Of a stretch of 44,196 bases of DNA, positions 1-8,569 are shown piece after piece. The DNA comes from JAKFEE01 sp036675815 (GTDB lineage Bacteria; Pseudomonadota; Alphaproteobacteria; Rhodospirillales; Magnetospirillaceae), in assembly GCA_036675815.1 (NCBI GenBank), contig JAKFEE010000037.1, positions 1 through 44,196 of the forward strand. Direction: 5' to 3'. Made by a program: the position numbers and the translations under genes. The number at the start of each line of letters is the position of its first letter. The first letter of the stretch is position 1. The notes beneath the pieces were generated by a model. The model worked only from the letters and a program-made list of their open reading frames with translations. It was not told the DNA's origin and did no database searches.

Positions 1-1
1 G

Positions 2-103
2 GTTCGCGCCGTCACCGACAAGAAATCCCTCAAGCTCAGGCGCAAGCTCGCCGGATGGGACGTTGGCTATCTCGCTTCAATCCTCGGCCTGCCGGCTCGT
101 TAA
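2..103 (+). CDS. C-terminal fragment of an unidentified protein, cut by the window edge
   Basis: A frame open from the window edge ends in TAA at 101-103 and encodes 33 residues ending SILGLPAR. It is rich in Lys and Arg, then hydrophobic, as in a normal protein tail, but I do not recognise the family. It overlaps the abnormal end of the nnr fragment on the other strand, so it may belong to whatever replaced the nnr 3' half, or be a chance frame. Low confidence because only about 100 bases are visible. Confidence 0.25.
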   Translation, partial: VRAVTDKKSLKLRRKLAGWDVGYLASILGLPAR

Positions 104-628
104 CCTGGATTCGGAGCCCTGCGCCGCCGCCCCCATCACCGCCCCGGTGTCGCCATGGACGCCGCTGGGCACGTCGATGGCAACCGAGGGAAGGTCACGC
201 GCGGCGATGGCCTCGACCAAGGCCCGCGCCGGGCCTTCCAGCGGCCGCGCCAGCCCGGCGCCGAACAGGGCGTCGACCACCAGATCGCAGCCGTTCAGCA
301 TCTCGGGCGTGGCCGCCTCGATGGCGCCGCGCCAGCGCCGGGCGTTGCTGGCGGCGTCACCGCGCAGGTTGGCCGCCTCGCCCAGCAGCCCCAGGCGCAC
401 CGGCCAGCCGGCCTGCGCCAGCAGTCTTGCCACGACGAAGCCATCGCCGCCGTTGTTGCCGGGGCCGCACAGCACGAGGGTGCGCCGTGGGCGCCAGCGC
501 CGGCGGATCGCCCGCGCCACCGCCCAGCCCGCCGCTTCCATCAGGGCCAGGCTGGCAACGCCGCGGGCCACGGCCGCGGTGTCGGCGCGATACATCTCGG
601 CCACGGTCAGCAAGGATGAGCCGTCCAT
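77..628 (-). pseudogene. nnr: NAD(P)H-hydrate epimerase, truncated: YjeF N-terminal domain only
   Basis: The 183-aa product begins MDGSSLLTVAEMYRADTAA and carries the YjeF_N signature CGPGNNGGDGFVVARLL, the DALFGAGL motif and DVPSGVHGDTG, the features of the NAD(P)HX epimerase domain that repairs hydrated NAD(P)H. In most bacteria this domain is fused to an ADP/ATP-dependent dehydratase domain, giving about 480-500 aa. Here homology stops after GAVMGAAAQ (near position 119) and the frame runs about 12 unrelated residues to a stop at 77. The C-terminal half of the epimerase domain and the whole dehydratase are missing. This is either a real rearrangement or a chimeric contig end. The catalytic activity of such a fragment is doubtful. 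Confidence 0.75.
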
Positions 629-744
629 GACGATTCAGCCTAGTGCCATTGCCAGGATTTGCAATGACCCGAGCGGCCAATGGTTTCGCCGCCGCCCGAG
701 AGACTCTATAAGGAAAGGACGATTCACTATTTCCGGAGGACGCC

Positions 745-1998
745 GTGCAGGTGCTGGTATTGGGCGCGGGCGTGGTCGGCGTCACCACCGCGTGGTTTCT
801 GGCCAAGGCCGGGCACGCCGTCACCGTGATCGACCGCCAGCCGGCGCCGGGCCTGGAAACCAGCTTCGCCAATGGCGGCCAGATCTCGGCCAGCCATGCC
901 GAGCCGTGGGCCACCCCGGCAACGCCGGGCAAGGCACTGCGGTGGATGGGTCAGGCGGATGCGCCGCTGGTCTTCCGCTGGCATCGCTGGGATCCGGCCC
1001 TGTGGTCGTGGGGCCTGCGCTTCCTCGCCAACTGCACCGAGGGCCGCACCCGCATCAACACCGAGCGCACCTTACGCGTGGCGCTGTATTCGCGCGCCGC
1101 CTTGCGGGAACTGCGGGCCGAAACCGGCATTCGCTATGATCAGCGCCAGCAGGGGATTCTGCACTTCTACCGCGACAAGCGCGAGTTCCAGCACGCCTTG
1201 CATGCCGCCGAGGTGATGGCGGCGCACGGGCTGCCGCGCGAGCCGCTGACGCCGGGCGAGTGCGTCACCGTCGAGCCGGCGCTGTACGGCGCGCAGCGCG
1301 ACCTCGCCGGCGGGCTGTTCAGCCCCTACGACGAAAGCGGCGACGCCCACAAATTCACCCAGGAACTGGCGCGGATGGCGGCTGAGCACGGCGTGGTCTT
1401 CCTGCACGACCTCGACATCAAGGCCCTGCTCGCCGAGGGCGATCACGTCACCGGCGTCGCCACGGGCGATGGCCGCGTCATGGCCGACGCCACCGTGCTG
1501 GCGCTCGGCAGCTACAGCCCGCTGTTGGCCAAGACCATTGGCCTGCGCCTGCCGATCTATCCGGCGAAGGGCTATTCGGCGACAATCGCGGTGACGGACC
1601 CCGGCGAGGCGCCGACCGTCAGCCTGACCGACGATGAGAACAAGCTGGTCTACACCCGGCTGGGCGAGCGCCTGCGCATCGCCGGCACCGCCGAGTTGGC
1701 GGGCTGGGACCGCGACATGACGCCGGTGCGGGCCCAGGCGGTGGTACGCAAGGCCAAGGCCCTGTTTCCCCACGCCGGCGACTACGAGGCGGCGGAACTG
1801 TGGGCCGGCTTGCGGCCGGTCACCCCCGACAGCGTACCGATCCTCGGCCCCACCCGTTTTGCCAATCTGTGGCTGAACACCGGCCACGGCACCCTAGGCT
1901 GGACGATGTGTTGCGGCTCGGGCCGTATCCTTGCCGACCTGATCTCGGGCCGGCGGCCGGAGATCGACATGGACGGGCTGACCCTGGCCCGCTTCTAG
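745..1998 (+). CDS. dadA: D-amino acid dehydrogenase small subunit-like FAD oxidoreductase
   Basis: The 417-aa product matches the DadA/DAO family in length. It opens with a Rossmann FAD motif, VLGAGVVGVTTAWFLA, and ends with the family-typical LRPVTPDSVPILGPT and LNTGHGTLGWTMCCGSGR segments. DadA oxidatively deaminates D-amino acids, chiefly D-alanine, to 2-oxo acids at the inner face of the membrane and passes electrons to the respiratory chain. The start is GTG at 745, chosen because GGAGGA lies at 735-740 just upstream. No alanine racemase gene (dadX) is adjacent. Its TAG stop lies within a CTAG palindrome that also carries the stop of the convergent membrane-protein gene. Confidence 0.9.
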   Translation: MQVLVLGAGVVGVTTAWFLAKAGHAVTVIDRQPAPGLETSFANGGQISASHAEPWATPATPGKALRWMGQADAPLVFRWHRWDPALWSWGLRFLANCTEGRTRINTERTLRVALYSRAALRELRAETGIRYDQRQQGILHFYRDKREFQHALHAAEVMAAHGLPREPLTPGECVTVEPALYGAQRDLAGGLFSPYDESGDAHKFTQELARMAAEHGVVFLHDLDIKALLAEGDHVTGVATGDGRVMADATVLALGSYSPLLAKTIGLRLPIYPAKGYSATIAVTDPGEAPTVSLTDDENKLVYTRLGERLRIAGTAELAGWDRDMTPVRAQAVVRKAKALFPHAGDYEAAELWAGLRPVTPDSVPILGPTRFANLWLNTGHGTLGWTMCCGSGRILADLISGRRPEIDMDGLTLARF

Positions 1999-3392
1999 CC
2001 GGCGGCGGCTTCGGTGGCCGGAGTGTCGCGCGCCTCGATGCGGCGGCACGCCGCCACGGCGACGACGAACACGCCCAGCCAGGCGACGCGACTCTGATAG
2101 CGATTGTTCGGATTGGACAGCGCGCCGCAGATGAAGGCGTTGCCCAGGATGGCCAGCGTCACCACCAACGCCAGGCCGACGCCGCGGCGATCCTGTCGGC
2201 GCGCCCACGGCACCAGCAACATGGCGGCGCCGCACATGCCGAGGACGAGGATCGGCACGTGCAGGCCGGCAACGGCATCGACGGCGATGCCGCGCTGTTG
2301 ACGGGCGTCGACGAAAGCCGCGTATTCATGCGGATAATAGCGCGCCATCGTCTCGCCCATGTGATAGCGCATGTCGACCAGGCCGTCGCCGGTGGCGATC
2401 ATGGCCAGTTGCTCGATGGACAATTCCGCCGCCGCCTCGACATGCTCGAGCGGGTATTCTTCGAGAGTGCCGCTGAGGATGCGCCTGGCCACCCCGTCCA
2501 TGCCGCGGAAACCGCCGAGGGTCCAGAACGGTGAGCGGCCCCACAGGAAATCATTGGCCGTGGGCGGCAACCTGTCGCGATAGGCGCAAAGGCCGCCCAT
2601 GGCGCTGGGCAGCCGCGGGCAGACGTCGTCGAGGAAGCGTTTGGCCAGCCCGTCCTGAACCAGGCGGCCGAGCATCAACACGCTGTTCGGCTGGGTGATC
2701 AGCGGCCGTCCCAGTGTCACCCAATGAATTCCCATGATCATGGCGACGCCGGCGGCCAAGGATGCGGTGGGCAGCAGCAGGCGCGGCGTCAGCCATGGCC
2801 AGCGGCCGAGGGCGGCGACGCGCACCAGCATCAGCGACAACACCAAGCCGGCGGCAAGCGCCAGGTGCGAGGTGTGAAAGGCGACGGACACGGCGACGAC
2901 GGCGACGAGCCCGAGACAGCGGGCGTGGCCCAAACGGTCCTGGGCGAAAGCCAGCACGGCGATGCCGATGACCATGATACCGGTGAAGGCGTCGGCCATG
3001 ACCTGGCTGGTGAACCAGGCGAGGCCCGTCGACAGCGTCAGGACGGCGGTCACCGGTACCAGCGTCTGTGCCGGCGGCCACCGGGTGAACGCCCTCAGCC
3101 CCTCATGCAGGACATAGGCGGCGATCACCGACTGCACGACGACCACCGTCCACAGGCTTTCGCTCCAGCGCGCGAGCAGGCCCATCAGCGTATACGGCAC
3201 CGTCCGCCATACCGGGAATTCCCAGGTGAAGGCGCCGCGGACGTAGTCGACGCTGTCGTAATAGAACAAGACGTAACCGTTCCACAGCGCCGGCGTCATC
3301 AGCAGCAGGGCCGCCACTGCCACCGCCGCCGCGCTTGCCGCGGGGTGGCGCCACGGCCACTGCTTCGGCCCGCTAAGGGCGGTCATGCGCAT
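1995..3392 (-). CDS. Polytopic membrane protein, putative GT-C-type glycosyltransferase
   Basis: 465 aa with a short N-terminal cytoplasmic tail and roughly ten hydrophobic segments. After the first membrane span comes a loop reading FYYDSVDYVRGAF, then WRTVPYTLMGLL and a hydrophobic stretch containing VVQS. This order (acidic DxxxY loop, then R-x-P-Y, then a Q-containing span) is the usual start of GT-C enzymes that use polyprenyl-phosphate sugars. A large loop with CP and Trp residues sits around residues 250-330. I infer transfer of a lipid-linked sugar to an envelope acceptor. It overlaps the GT2 gene upstream by 20 nt, so the two are probably one transcript and translationally coupled. 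Specific family not recognised; a flippase or O-antigen-type protein is an alternative. Confidence 0.6.
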   Translation of the reverse strand: MRMTALSGPKQWPWRHPAASAAAVAVAALLLMTPALWNGYVLFYYDSVDYVRGAFTWEFPVWRTVPYTLMGLLARWSESLWTVVVVQSVIAAYVLHEGLRAFTRWPPAQTLVPVTAVLTLSTGLAWFTSQVMADAFTGIMVIGIAVLAFAQDRLGHARCLGLVAVVAVSVAFHTSHLALAAGLVLSLMLVRVAALGRWPWLTPRLLLPTASLAAGVAMIMGIHWVTLGRPLITQPNSVLMLGRLVQDGLAKRFLDDVCPRLPSAMGGLCAYRDRLPPTANDFLWGRSPFWTLGGFRGMDGVARRILSGTLEEYPLEHVEAAAELSIEQLAMIATGDGLVDMRYHMGETMARYYPHEYAAFVDARQQRGIAVDAVAGLHVPILVLGMCGAAMLLVPWARRQDRRGVGLALVVTLAILGNAFICGALSNPNNRYQSRVAWLGVFVVAVAACRRIEARDTPATEAAAG

Positions 3393-4410
3393 GCACCGCC
3401 GAACGCCGCGCCGACGCGCCCGCCTCGTCGTCGAAGCCGAGATGCTGGCGGACGATGTACAGCGGTCGGCCCTTGGCCTCCTCGAACAGCCGGCCGAGAT
3501 AATCGCCGAGGATGCCCAAGGTCAGCAGTTGCATGCCGCCGAGGAACAGGACGGCCACGATGATGGATTCGTACCCGGGGACATCGATGCCGTACATCAT
3601 CGTGCGCAACAGGCGCAGGACGATGTAGAGGAAGGCCAGGGCCGAGATCGTCGCGCCAATGCCGCCCCAGACGCGCAGCGGAAAATTCGAGAAGGCGGTC
3701 AGCCCGGCCAAGGCAAAGCGGATCAGCTTGACATAGCCCCACTTGCTGGCGCCGATGTCGCGCGGGGCGAACTTGCAGGGGATTCCCGTCTGCCGGAAGC
3801 CGACCCAGGCGAAGATGCCCTTCATGAAACGGTTGCGTTCCGGCATGCGGTTGATGACGTCGACGACCTTGCGGTCGATCAGCCGGAAATCGCCGGCGCC
3901 ATGCGGCAGTTCGACCTCGCTCAGGTGATCGAAGACCCAGTAGAAGGCCCGCGAGAACAACCGCCCCGCCAGACTCTGGTCGTCGCGGTCCTGGCGCACC
4001 GCATACACCACCTCGTAGCCTTCGCGCCATTTCGCCAGCATGTCGCCGATCATCTCGGGCGGGTGCTGCAAATCGGCGTCCATCGGCACCACCGCCGCGC
4101 CGGAGGTCGCCGCCAGCCCCGCCGACAGTGCCACCTCCTTGCCGAAATTGCGCGACAGATCGACGACCTTGATGCGTCTGTCGCGACGGTGGGCGCGGAT
4201 CAGGCGATCGAGGGTGTCGTCGCGGCTGCCGTCGTTGACGCACACCACCTCCCAGCGCAGGGCCAGTTGCTCCAGCACCGGCACCAGTCGGGCGAACAGC
4301 GCCTCGACATTATCCCCTTCATTGTAGAACGGGACCACCACCGACAGCTCGATGGGCGGCTCCGATCGCGCCAGGGTCGGCGGCGCAGTAAGCATGGCGT
4401 CGTGAATCAA
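3373..4410 (-). CDS. Polyprenyl-phosphate glycosyltransferase, GT2 (ArnC/GtrB/FlmF type)
   Basis: 345 aa. The N-terminal GT-A domain shows LSVVVPFYNEGDNVE, VNDGSRDDTL, DLSRNFGKE and the DXD-like MDADLQHPPE motif, all hallmarks of the DPM1/ArnC/GtrB branch of family 2. Two C-terminal membrane spans (about residues 235-260 and 275-300) and the ending GDYLGRLFEEAKGRPLYIV are typical of enzymes that place a sugar from a nucleotide donor on undecaprenyl phosphate at the cytoplasmic face. It is first in a leftward pair with the GT-C-like gene and divergent from the deacetylase gene at 4557 across a 146-bp intergenic region. The sugar cannot be read from sequence; a HexNAc would fit the neighbouring deacetylase. 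Confidence 0.85.
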   Translation of the reverse strand: MIHDAMLTAPPTLARSEPPIELSVVVPFYNEGDNVEALFARLVPVLEQLALRWEVVCVNDGSRDDTLDRLIRAHRRDRRIKVVDLSRNFGKEVALSAGLAATSGAAVVPMDADLQHPPEMIGDMLAKWREGYEVVYAVRQDRDDQSLAGRLFSRAFYWVFDHLSEVELPHGAGDFRLIDRKVVDVINRMPERNRFMKGIFAWVGFRQTGIPCKFAPRDIGASKWGYVKLIRFALAGLTAFSNFPLRVWGGIGATISALAFLYIVLRLLRTMMYGIDVPGYESIIVAVLFLGGMQLLTLGILGDYLGRLFEEAKGRPLYIVRQHLGFDDEAGASARRSAVHAHDRP

Positions 4411-4556
4411 GCGGGGGCCATCCTAGCGACGACGTGTGCCCCAAAGGGCTTTACGGCAACGGCCAAGCGCCCTTATACACCTCTTGCATTGCGGACAAAA
4501 GTGATCCATCGAAAGATCTCTGCACCGTCCGGCGCAAACGCCCGAGAGCGCCCCTG

Positions 4557-5393
4557 ATGCCGAAACTGATCATCTGCGCGGACGACTACGGCATCAGCCC
4601 CGGCGTTGGCCGCGCGATCCGCACCTTGGTCGCGCGGGGGCGCGTCTCGGCCACCGGTTGCATGACGACGATGCCGCATTGGCCAGCCGAGGCGCCGATG
4701 CTGGCTGATCTGCGCGACAGGGCGGATGTCGGCCTGCACCTTACCTTGACCGACCATCGGCCGTTGGGTGCCATGCCCAAACTTGCCCCGCACGGCAGAC
4801 TGCCGCCGCTGGGGCGCTTGATGGCGCTGGCGCTGGCGCGGCGACTGGATGCCGACGAGCTGACGGCCGAGATTGAACGCCAGTTGGACGCCTTCGAGCG
4901 GGCAATGGGGGTGCCGCCGGACTTCCTGGATGGGCACCATCACGTTCATCAGTTGCCTAGCGTTCGTGAAGCCATCGCAACCGTCTACGACCGCAGGCTG
5001 CGCCAGCACGGCACCTATGTACGCTACTGCGACGAACCGTTGAGCCGCCTCGCCGGGGTCGGCGTTGCACCGGTGCGAGCCGCGGTCATCAGCACGCTGG
5101 GCCGCGGCTGGTCGCGGTTGGGGCAGAGCCGCGCCATCCCCGGCAATTGCGGCTTCCGCGGCGTGCGCAACTTCGCCGAGCCGACGTTCGCCGCATTGTT
5201 TCCACGGTTTCTGCTGGGCCTGAACGACGGTGCCCTGCTGATGTGCCACCCCGGCATCGTCGATTCCGAACTGGAACGCGTCGAGACGGTCACCCGCCCG
5301 CGCGAGGACGAATTCCGTTATTTGTCGAGCGACGCCTGTGCGGCGGCCTTGGCCGCAGCAGGCGTGTCGGTGTCGCGCTTTTTTTGCCCGTAA
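4557..5393 (+). CDS. YdjC/ChbG/HpnK-family carbohydrate deacetylase
   Basis: 278 aa from ATG 4557 (MPKLIICADDYG). A longer in-frame GTG at 4434 would add an unconserved tail, so I reject it. The family metal and catalytic residues are visible: ADDYG (Asp9, Asp10), GLHLTLTDH, DGHHHVHQLP and MCHPG. YdjC-type enzymes remove N-acetyl groups from amino sugars: ChbG on chitooligosaccharides, HpnK on glucosaminyl hopanoid, NaxD/LgmC on undecaprenyl-phosphate-linked HexNAc. With a GT2 and a GT-C-like gene divergent beside it, a NaxD-like role in making a lipid-linked hexosamine is my preferred inference. Its last 76 nt overlap the 3' end of the convergent methyltransferase gene. Confidence 0.85.
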   Translation: MPKLIICADDYGISPGVGRAIRTLVARGRVSATGCMTTMPHWPAEAPMLADLRDRADVGLHLTLTDHRPLGAMPKLAPHGRLPPLGRLMALALARRLDADELTAEIERQLDAFERAMGVPPDFLDGHHHVHQLPSVREAIATVYDRRLRQHGTYVRYCDEPLSRLAGVGVAPVRAAVISTLGRGWSRLGQSRAIPGNCGFRGVRNFAEPTFAALFPRFLLGLNDGALLMCHPGIVDSELERVETVTRPREDEFRYLSSDACAAALAAAGVSVSRFFCP

Positions 5394-6073
5394 GGGCGCG
5401 CGCGAAAGGCCAGGCGATGGCGGCTGGGTCCGGGGTTGCAGGGCAGAGGCCCGCCCGCAAATCCGGCAGCCGCCAGCCGGGCCAGCATCTCGGCCCGGGT
5501 GTAGCAGCTGAACCCGGCGTCGCGGCGCAGGCGGCGGTAGTCCGAGCAGAAGGTGGCCGCCAGCCCGCCCAAGGCGGCCAACAGGAAGCGATGGCGGGCC
5601 GCCATGCGCAGCAGCGCCCGGACATCGGCCGCCATTCCGGTATCGGGCGGGATGACGTCACACAGCAACAGCTCGCCGCCGGGGCACAGCAACCGGCGCC
5701 AGCGCTCGAGCAGCGCCGGCAGCGCGTCCTTCGGTATGTATTGCAACACTGAGTTGACCAGCACGACCTCGACCGCGCCGTCCGGCAAGCACTGCCACTG
5801 CGTGTCGTCGAGGACCATCACGTCATTGCCGCCGCCATAGCGCTGCATCAGGCGGTCTTGGACTTGCGGCGTCGCATCATAGAGCAGCACCCGTGCCCCG
5901 GCCGCCACCAAAGCCGGCGTCGCCAGGGCATCGCCGCACCCGAAGTCGAGCACGGTGCGACCGCCGACTAGCTGCGCCAACTCGGGCGCAAGCATTTCGT
6001 AATGAGCGCTCAGATGACGCGCACTGGCGTAAATGCGGGGGTTGCGCCCCCAATAGGCGATCCATCCTGACAT
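5318..6073 (-). CDS. Class I SAM-dependent methyltransferase
   Basis: 251 aa from ATG 6073 (MSGWIAYWG), preceded by a GAGGGGGG Shine-Dalgarno; an upstream in-frame start at 6145 adds an unlikely 24-residue tail. Motif I is VLDFGCGDALATPAL, followed by VLLYDATP (motif II acidic region), VVLVNSVLQYIP (motif post-II) and LLCPGGELLLCDVIPP. The fold is that of small-molecule or lipid methyltransferases such as the UbiE/Coq5 type; substrate unknown. Neighbours suggest an envelope glycan or lipid. The C-terminal 25 codons lie antisense to the last 25 codons of the deacetylase gene, with no intergenic space, so a shared transcription terminator between them is impossible. Confidence 0.75.
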   Translation of the reverse strand: MSGWIAYWGRNPRIYASARHLSAHYEMLAPELAQLVGGRTVLDFGCGDALATPALVAAGARVLLYDATPQVQDRLMQRYGGGNDVMVLDDTQWQCLPDGAVEVVLVNSVLQYIPKDALPALLERWRRLLCPGGELLLCDVIPPDTGMAADVRALLRMAARHRFLLAALGGLAATFCSDYRRLRRDAGFSCYTRAEMLARLAAAGFAGGPLPCNPGPSRHRLAFRARPYGQKKRDTDTPAAAKAAAQASLDK

Positions 6074-6295
6074 TGCCCCCCCTCTTGCGCGATGCGAGAG
6101 GCTGAATTGCCCGATCAGTGTGAGCGCCGCACCCGCCCGTGGCAATATGCGGCGCCACCGACGGCGTGGCCTCTCACATCTCTGTCACAGGGCGAAAGGA
6201 CAAGCCTGCTTGCGTGTGCGGTGCCTCATCAAAGATACTTGCTCCAGAACGGACCTCGCCCTGCTCCCAACCCACAACGAAAGCTCCCAGGATCG

Positions 6296-8062
6296 ATGCC
6301 GCACGACACCCCGCTTATTGCCACCATCGTCGCCGGCCTCGGTCTCGCCTTCATCCTCGGGGCGATTGCCAACAAGCTGCGTGTGCCCCCCTTGGTCGGC
6401 TACCTGCTTGCCGGCATCGTCGTCGGCCCGCATACACCGGGATTTATCGCCGACCAGGCCCTCGCACCAGAACTGGCCGAGATTGGCGTGATCCTGCTGA
6501 TGTTCGGCGTCGGGCTGCACTTTTCGCTAAAGGACTTGCTGTCCGTCCGCGCCATCGCCGTCCCCGGCGCCATCGTGCAGATCACGGTTGCCACGGCGAT
6601 GGGAACTGGCATGGCCTTGTTCCTCGGCTGGTCGCTCGGTGCCGGCCTGGTATTCGGCCTGGCGCTGTCGGTGGCCAGCACCGTGGTGCTGTTGCGCGCG
6701 TTGCAGGAGCGCCGCCTCATCGACACCGATCGTGGGCGAATCGCCGTCGGTTGGCTGATCGTCGAGGACCTGGCGATGGTTCTCGCCCTCGTTCTGCTGC
6801 CGGCCTTCGCCGGACTGCTGGGCGGCAACGGTGACGGTTTCGAAGACCCGATCGCCACATGGCTTGGCCTGGGCTTCTCAGGCGTGTTGCTGGTCACCTT
6901 CGCCAAGATCGCTGCCTTCGTCGCCACCATGCTGATCGTCGGCCGCCGCGTCATCCCGTGGCTGCTGCATTTCATCGCCCACACCGGCTCGCGCGAACTG
7001 TTCCGCCTTGCGGTTCTGGCGATCGCGCTCGGTGTCGCCTACGGATCGGCGAAGCTGTTCGGCGTATCGTTGGCGCTGGGCGCGTTCTTCGCCGGCATGA
7101 TCCTGAGTGAATCCGAACTCAGCCACCGCGCCGCCGAGGAATCGCTGCCGTTGCGCGACGCCTTCGCCGTGTTGTTCTTCGTGTCGGTCGGCATGCTGTT
7201 CAACCCCATGAGTCTGCTCACCGATCCTCTGCCCCTGCTGGCCACGCTGTTCATCATCGTGATCGGCAAATCGGCTGCGGCCTTCCTGATCGTGCTGGCG
7301 TTCCGCCGGCCGATGATAACGGCTCTGACCATCTCGGCGAGTTTGGCGCAGATTGGCGAGTTCTCGTTCATTCTCGCCGAATTGGGGGCCAGATTGGGGC
7401 TGTTGCCCGAAAAGGGGCGCGACCTCATCCTGGCAGGGGCAATTCTGTCGATAATGCTCAACCCGCTGGCGTTCACTTCGCTTCGGTGGATGAAGCAACG
7501 GATGGCTGGCGAGGCACCCACGTCCGCGCAAGGCGCCGAGCCAGAACCCGATTCGGCGGCAACCGCCGTCCAGGCCTCGGCGGGTGAGACATCGATGACG
7601 ACCTTGCAGGACCATCTGGTCCTGGTCGGCTATGGCCGCGTCGGCAGCCTCATCGGCGAGGCGATGAAGGGGGCCGACAGGCCCTTTCTGGTGATCGAGG
7701 ATGCCGACCAGACCATCGCTAGGCTGCGCGAGGACCAAATCGAGACCATTGTCGGCAATGCGGCGCGGGCCGACGTGCTCGGCGCCGCCAACTTGGCACA
7801 GGCACGGTATCTGGTCATCGCCATTCCCAACGCTTTCGAGGCCGGGCAAGTAGTTCAGCAGGCCCGCGCCGCGAACCCCGCCCTACAGATCGTAGCCCGC
7901 GCCCACTCGAACGCCGAAGTGGAATACCTGACAACCCGCGGCGCCGACGTGGTCATCATGGGCGAGCGCGAGATCGCACTCGGCATGTTGCAGGTCGTCG
8001 CTCGACCCCCGGCGGGCCGCGCGACTGGCGACCTTGCGTGCGAGCCTTCCATCAGCGCGTAA
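6296..8062 (+). CDS. CPA2-family monovalent cation:proton antiporter with TrkA-N (RCK) domain, YbaL/KefC-like
   Basis: 588 aa from ATG 6296 (MPHDTPLIATIVAGLG). About 12 transmembrane segments fill residues 1-400, with LVGYLLAGIVVGP, LLMFGVGLHFS and the ion-binding region SLALGAFFAGMILSESELSHR characteristic of CPA2 exchangers. A cytoplasmic RCK/TrkA-N domain follows, with LVGYGRVGSLIGEAM as the nucleotide-binding glycine motif. This architecture exchanges K+ or Na+ for protons at the inner membrane and is gated by nucleotides or, in KefB/C, glutathione adducts. YbaL is the closest named match by feel. The 222-bp upstream region shows no structure I can name. No KefF/G ancillary subunit is adjacent. 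Confidence 0.85.
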   Translation: MPHDTPLIATIVAGLGLAFILGAIANKLRVPPLVGYLLAGIVVGPHTPGFIADQALAPELAEIGVILLMFGVGLHFSLKDLLSVRAIAVPGAIVQITVATAMGTGMALFLGWSLGAGLVFGLALSVASTVVLLRALQERRLIDTDRGRIAVGWLIVEDLAMVLALVLLPAFAGLLGGNGDGFEDPIATWLGLGFSGVLLVTFAKIAAFVATMLIVGRRVIPWLLHFIAHTGSRELFRLAVLAIALGVAYGSAKLFGVSLALGAFFAGMILSESELSHRAAEESLPLRDAFAVLFFVSVGMLFNPMSLLTDPLPLLATLFIIVIGKSAAAFLIVLAFRRPMITALTISASLAQIGEFSFILAELGARLGLLPEKGRDLILAGAILSIMLNPLAFTSLRWMKQRMAGEAPTSAQGAEPEPDSAATAVQASAGETSMTTLQDHLVLVGYGRVGSLIGEAMKGADRPFLVIEDADQTIARLREDQIETIVGNAARADVLGAANLAQARYLVIAIPNAFEAGQVVQQARAANPALQIVARAHSNAEVEYLTTRGADVVIMGEREIALGMLQVVARPPAGRATGDLACEPSISA

Positions 8063-8133
8063 CTCGAGGCCGGCGGAACAAACCCGATGCGCCCGACGTT
8101 TGTGGATGGAGAACGCTACAAAAGGAGGCGTGG

Positions 8134-8376
8134 ATGCATCGCTTGGCGATACCGGCCGTGTTCGCAGTAGCGCTTGGCCTCGCCGGCTGTGGCTACACCA
8201 CTCAGGATCGCGCCTTGTCCGGTGGCGCCCTCGGCGCCGGTGCGGGCGCTGCGATTGGCGAACTGGCGGGCGACGAGCCCTTGGCCGGCGCGATCATTGG
8301 TGGCGCCCTCGGCGCCGGCACCGGCGCCCTGACGAGCAGGCGGCAAGTCGATCTCGGCCAACCCCTCTGGCGTTAG
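8134..8376 (+). CDS. Small glycine-zipper lipoprotein
   Basis: 80 aa, with AAAGGAGG at 8121-8128 ahead of ATG 8134. A lipoprotein signal ends in the lipobox LAGC, putting the lipid-modified cysteine at residue 19. The mature part is a glycine zipper: GGALGAGAGAAIGELAGD followed by the near-repeat GGALGAGTGAL. Such small OsmB/YMGG-like lipoproteins sit in the outer membrane and are often stress induced. It lies 71 nt after the antiporter, and the strong Shine-Dalgarno suggests high expression. A GC-rich hairpin follows at 8396. Function unknown. Confidence 0.8.
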   Translation: MHRLAIPAVFAVALGLAGCGYTTQDRALSGGALGAGAGAAIGELAGDEPLAGAIIGGALGAGTGALTSRRQVDLGQPLWR

Positions 8377-8395
8377 CCTGAGACCCCACAAAGCA

Positions 8396-8425
8396 GGCCC
8401 GCAGGACGGATCCGTCCTACGGGCC
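8396..8425. terminator. Strong inverted repeat after the lipoprotein gene
   Basis: Arms GGCCCG and CGGGCC enclose a second perfect stem AGGACG/CGTCCT with GATC loop; only one mismatch separates the two. This follows the lipoprotein stop by 19 nt. No T-run follows, so it may be a Rho-aided terminator or an RNA 3'-end stabiliser rather than a classical intrinsic terminator. Confidence 0.5.
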
Positions 8426-8501
8426 TAACCGTTCGTCTGGCGCCAGAAGGGTATTTGAGATGAGCCGGACCTCTTTTCTATGATCGCGTGGCGCGAGCCC
8501 C

Positions 8502-8550
8502 TTCACAGTGCCCGGCGCCGCCCATATACTCGCCATTAGAATTATTCCAA
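8502..8550 (+). promoter_or_regulatory. sodB promoter with Irr/ICE-like box
   Basis: TTCACA (8502-8507) and TATACT (8525-8530) are spaced 17 nt, close to the sigma-70 consensus, placing transcription start near 8537. Directly on that position is TTAGAA-TTA-TTCCAA (8536-8550), matching 11 of 12 bases of the inverted repeat TTAGAA-N3-TTCTAA that I recall as the iron control element bound by Irr in alphaproteobacteria. The position suggests repression. Inference only; Irr itself is not in the window. Confidence 0.5.
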
Positions 8551-8569
8551 CATCTTGAGAGGTAGCGCC

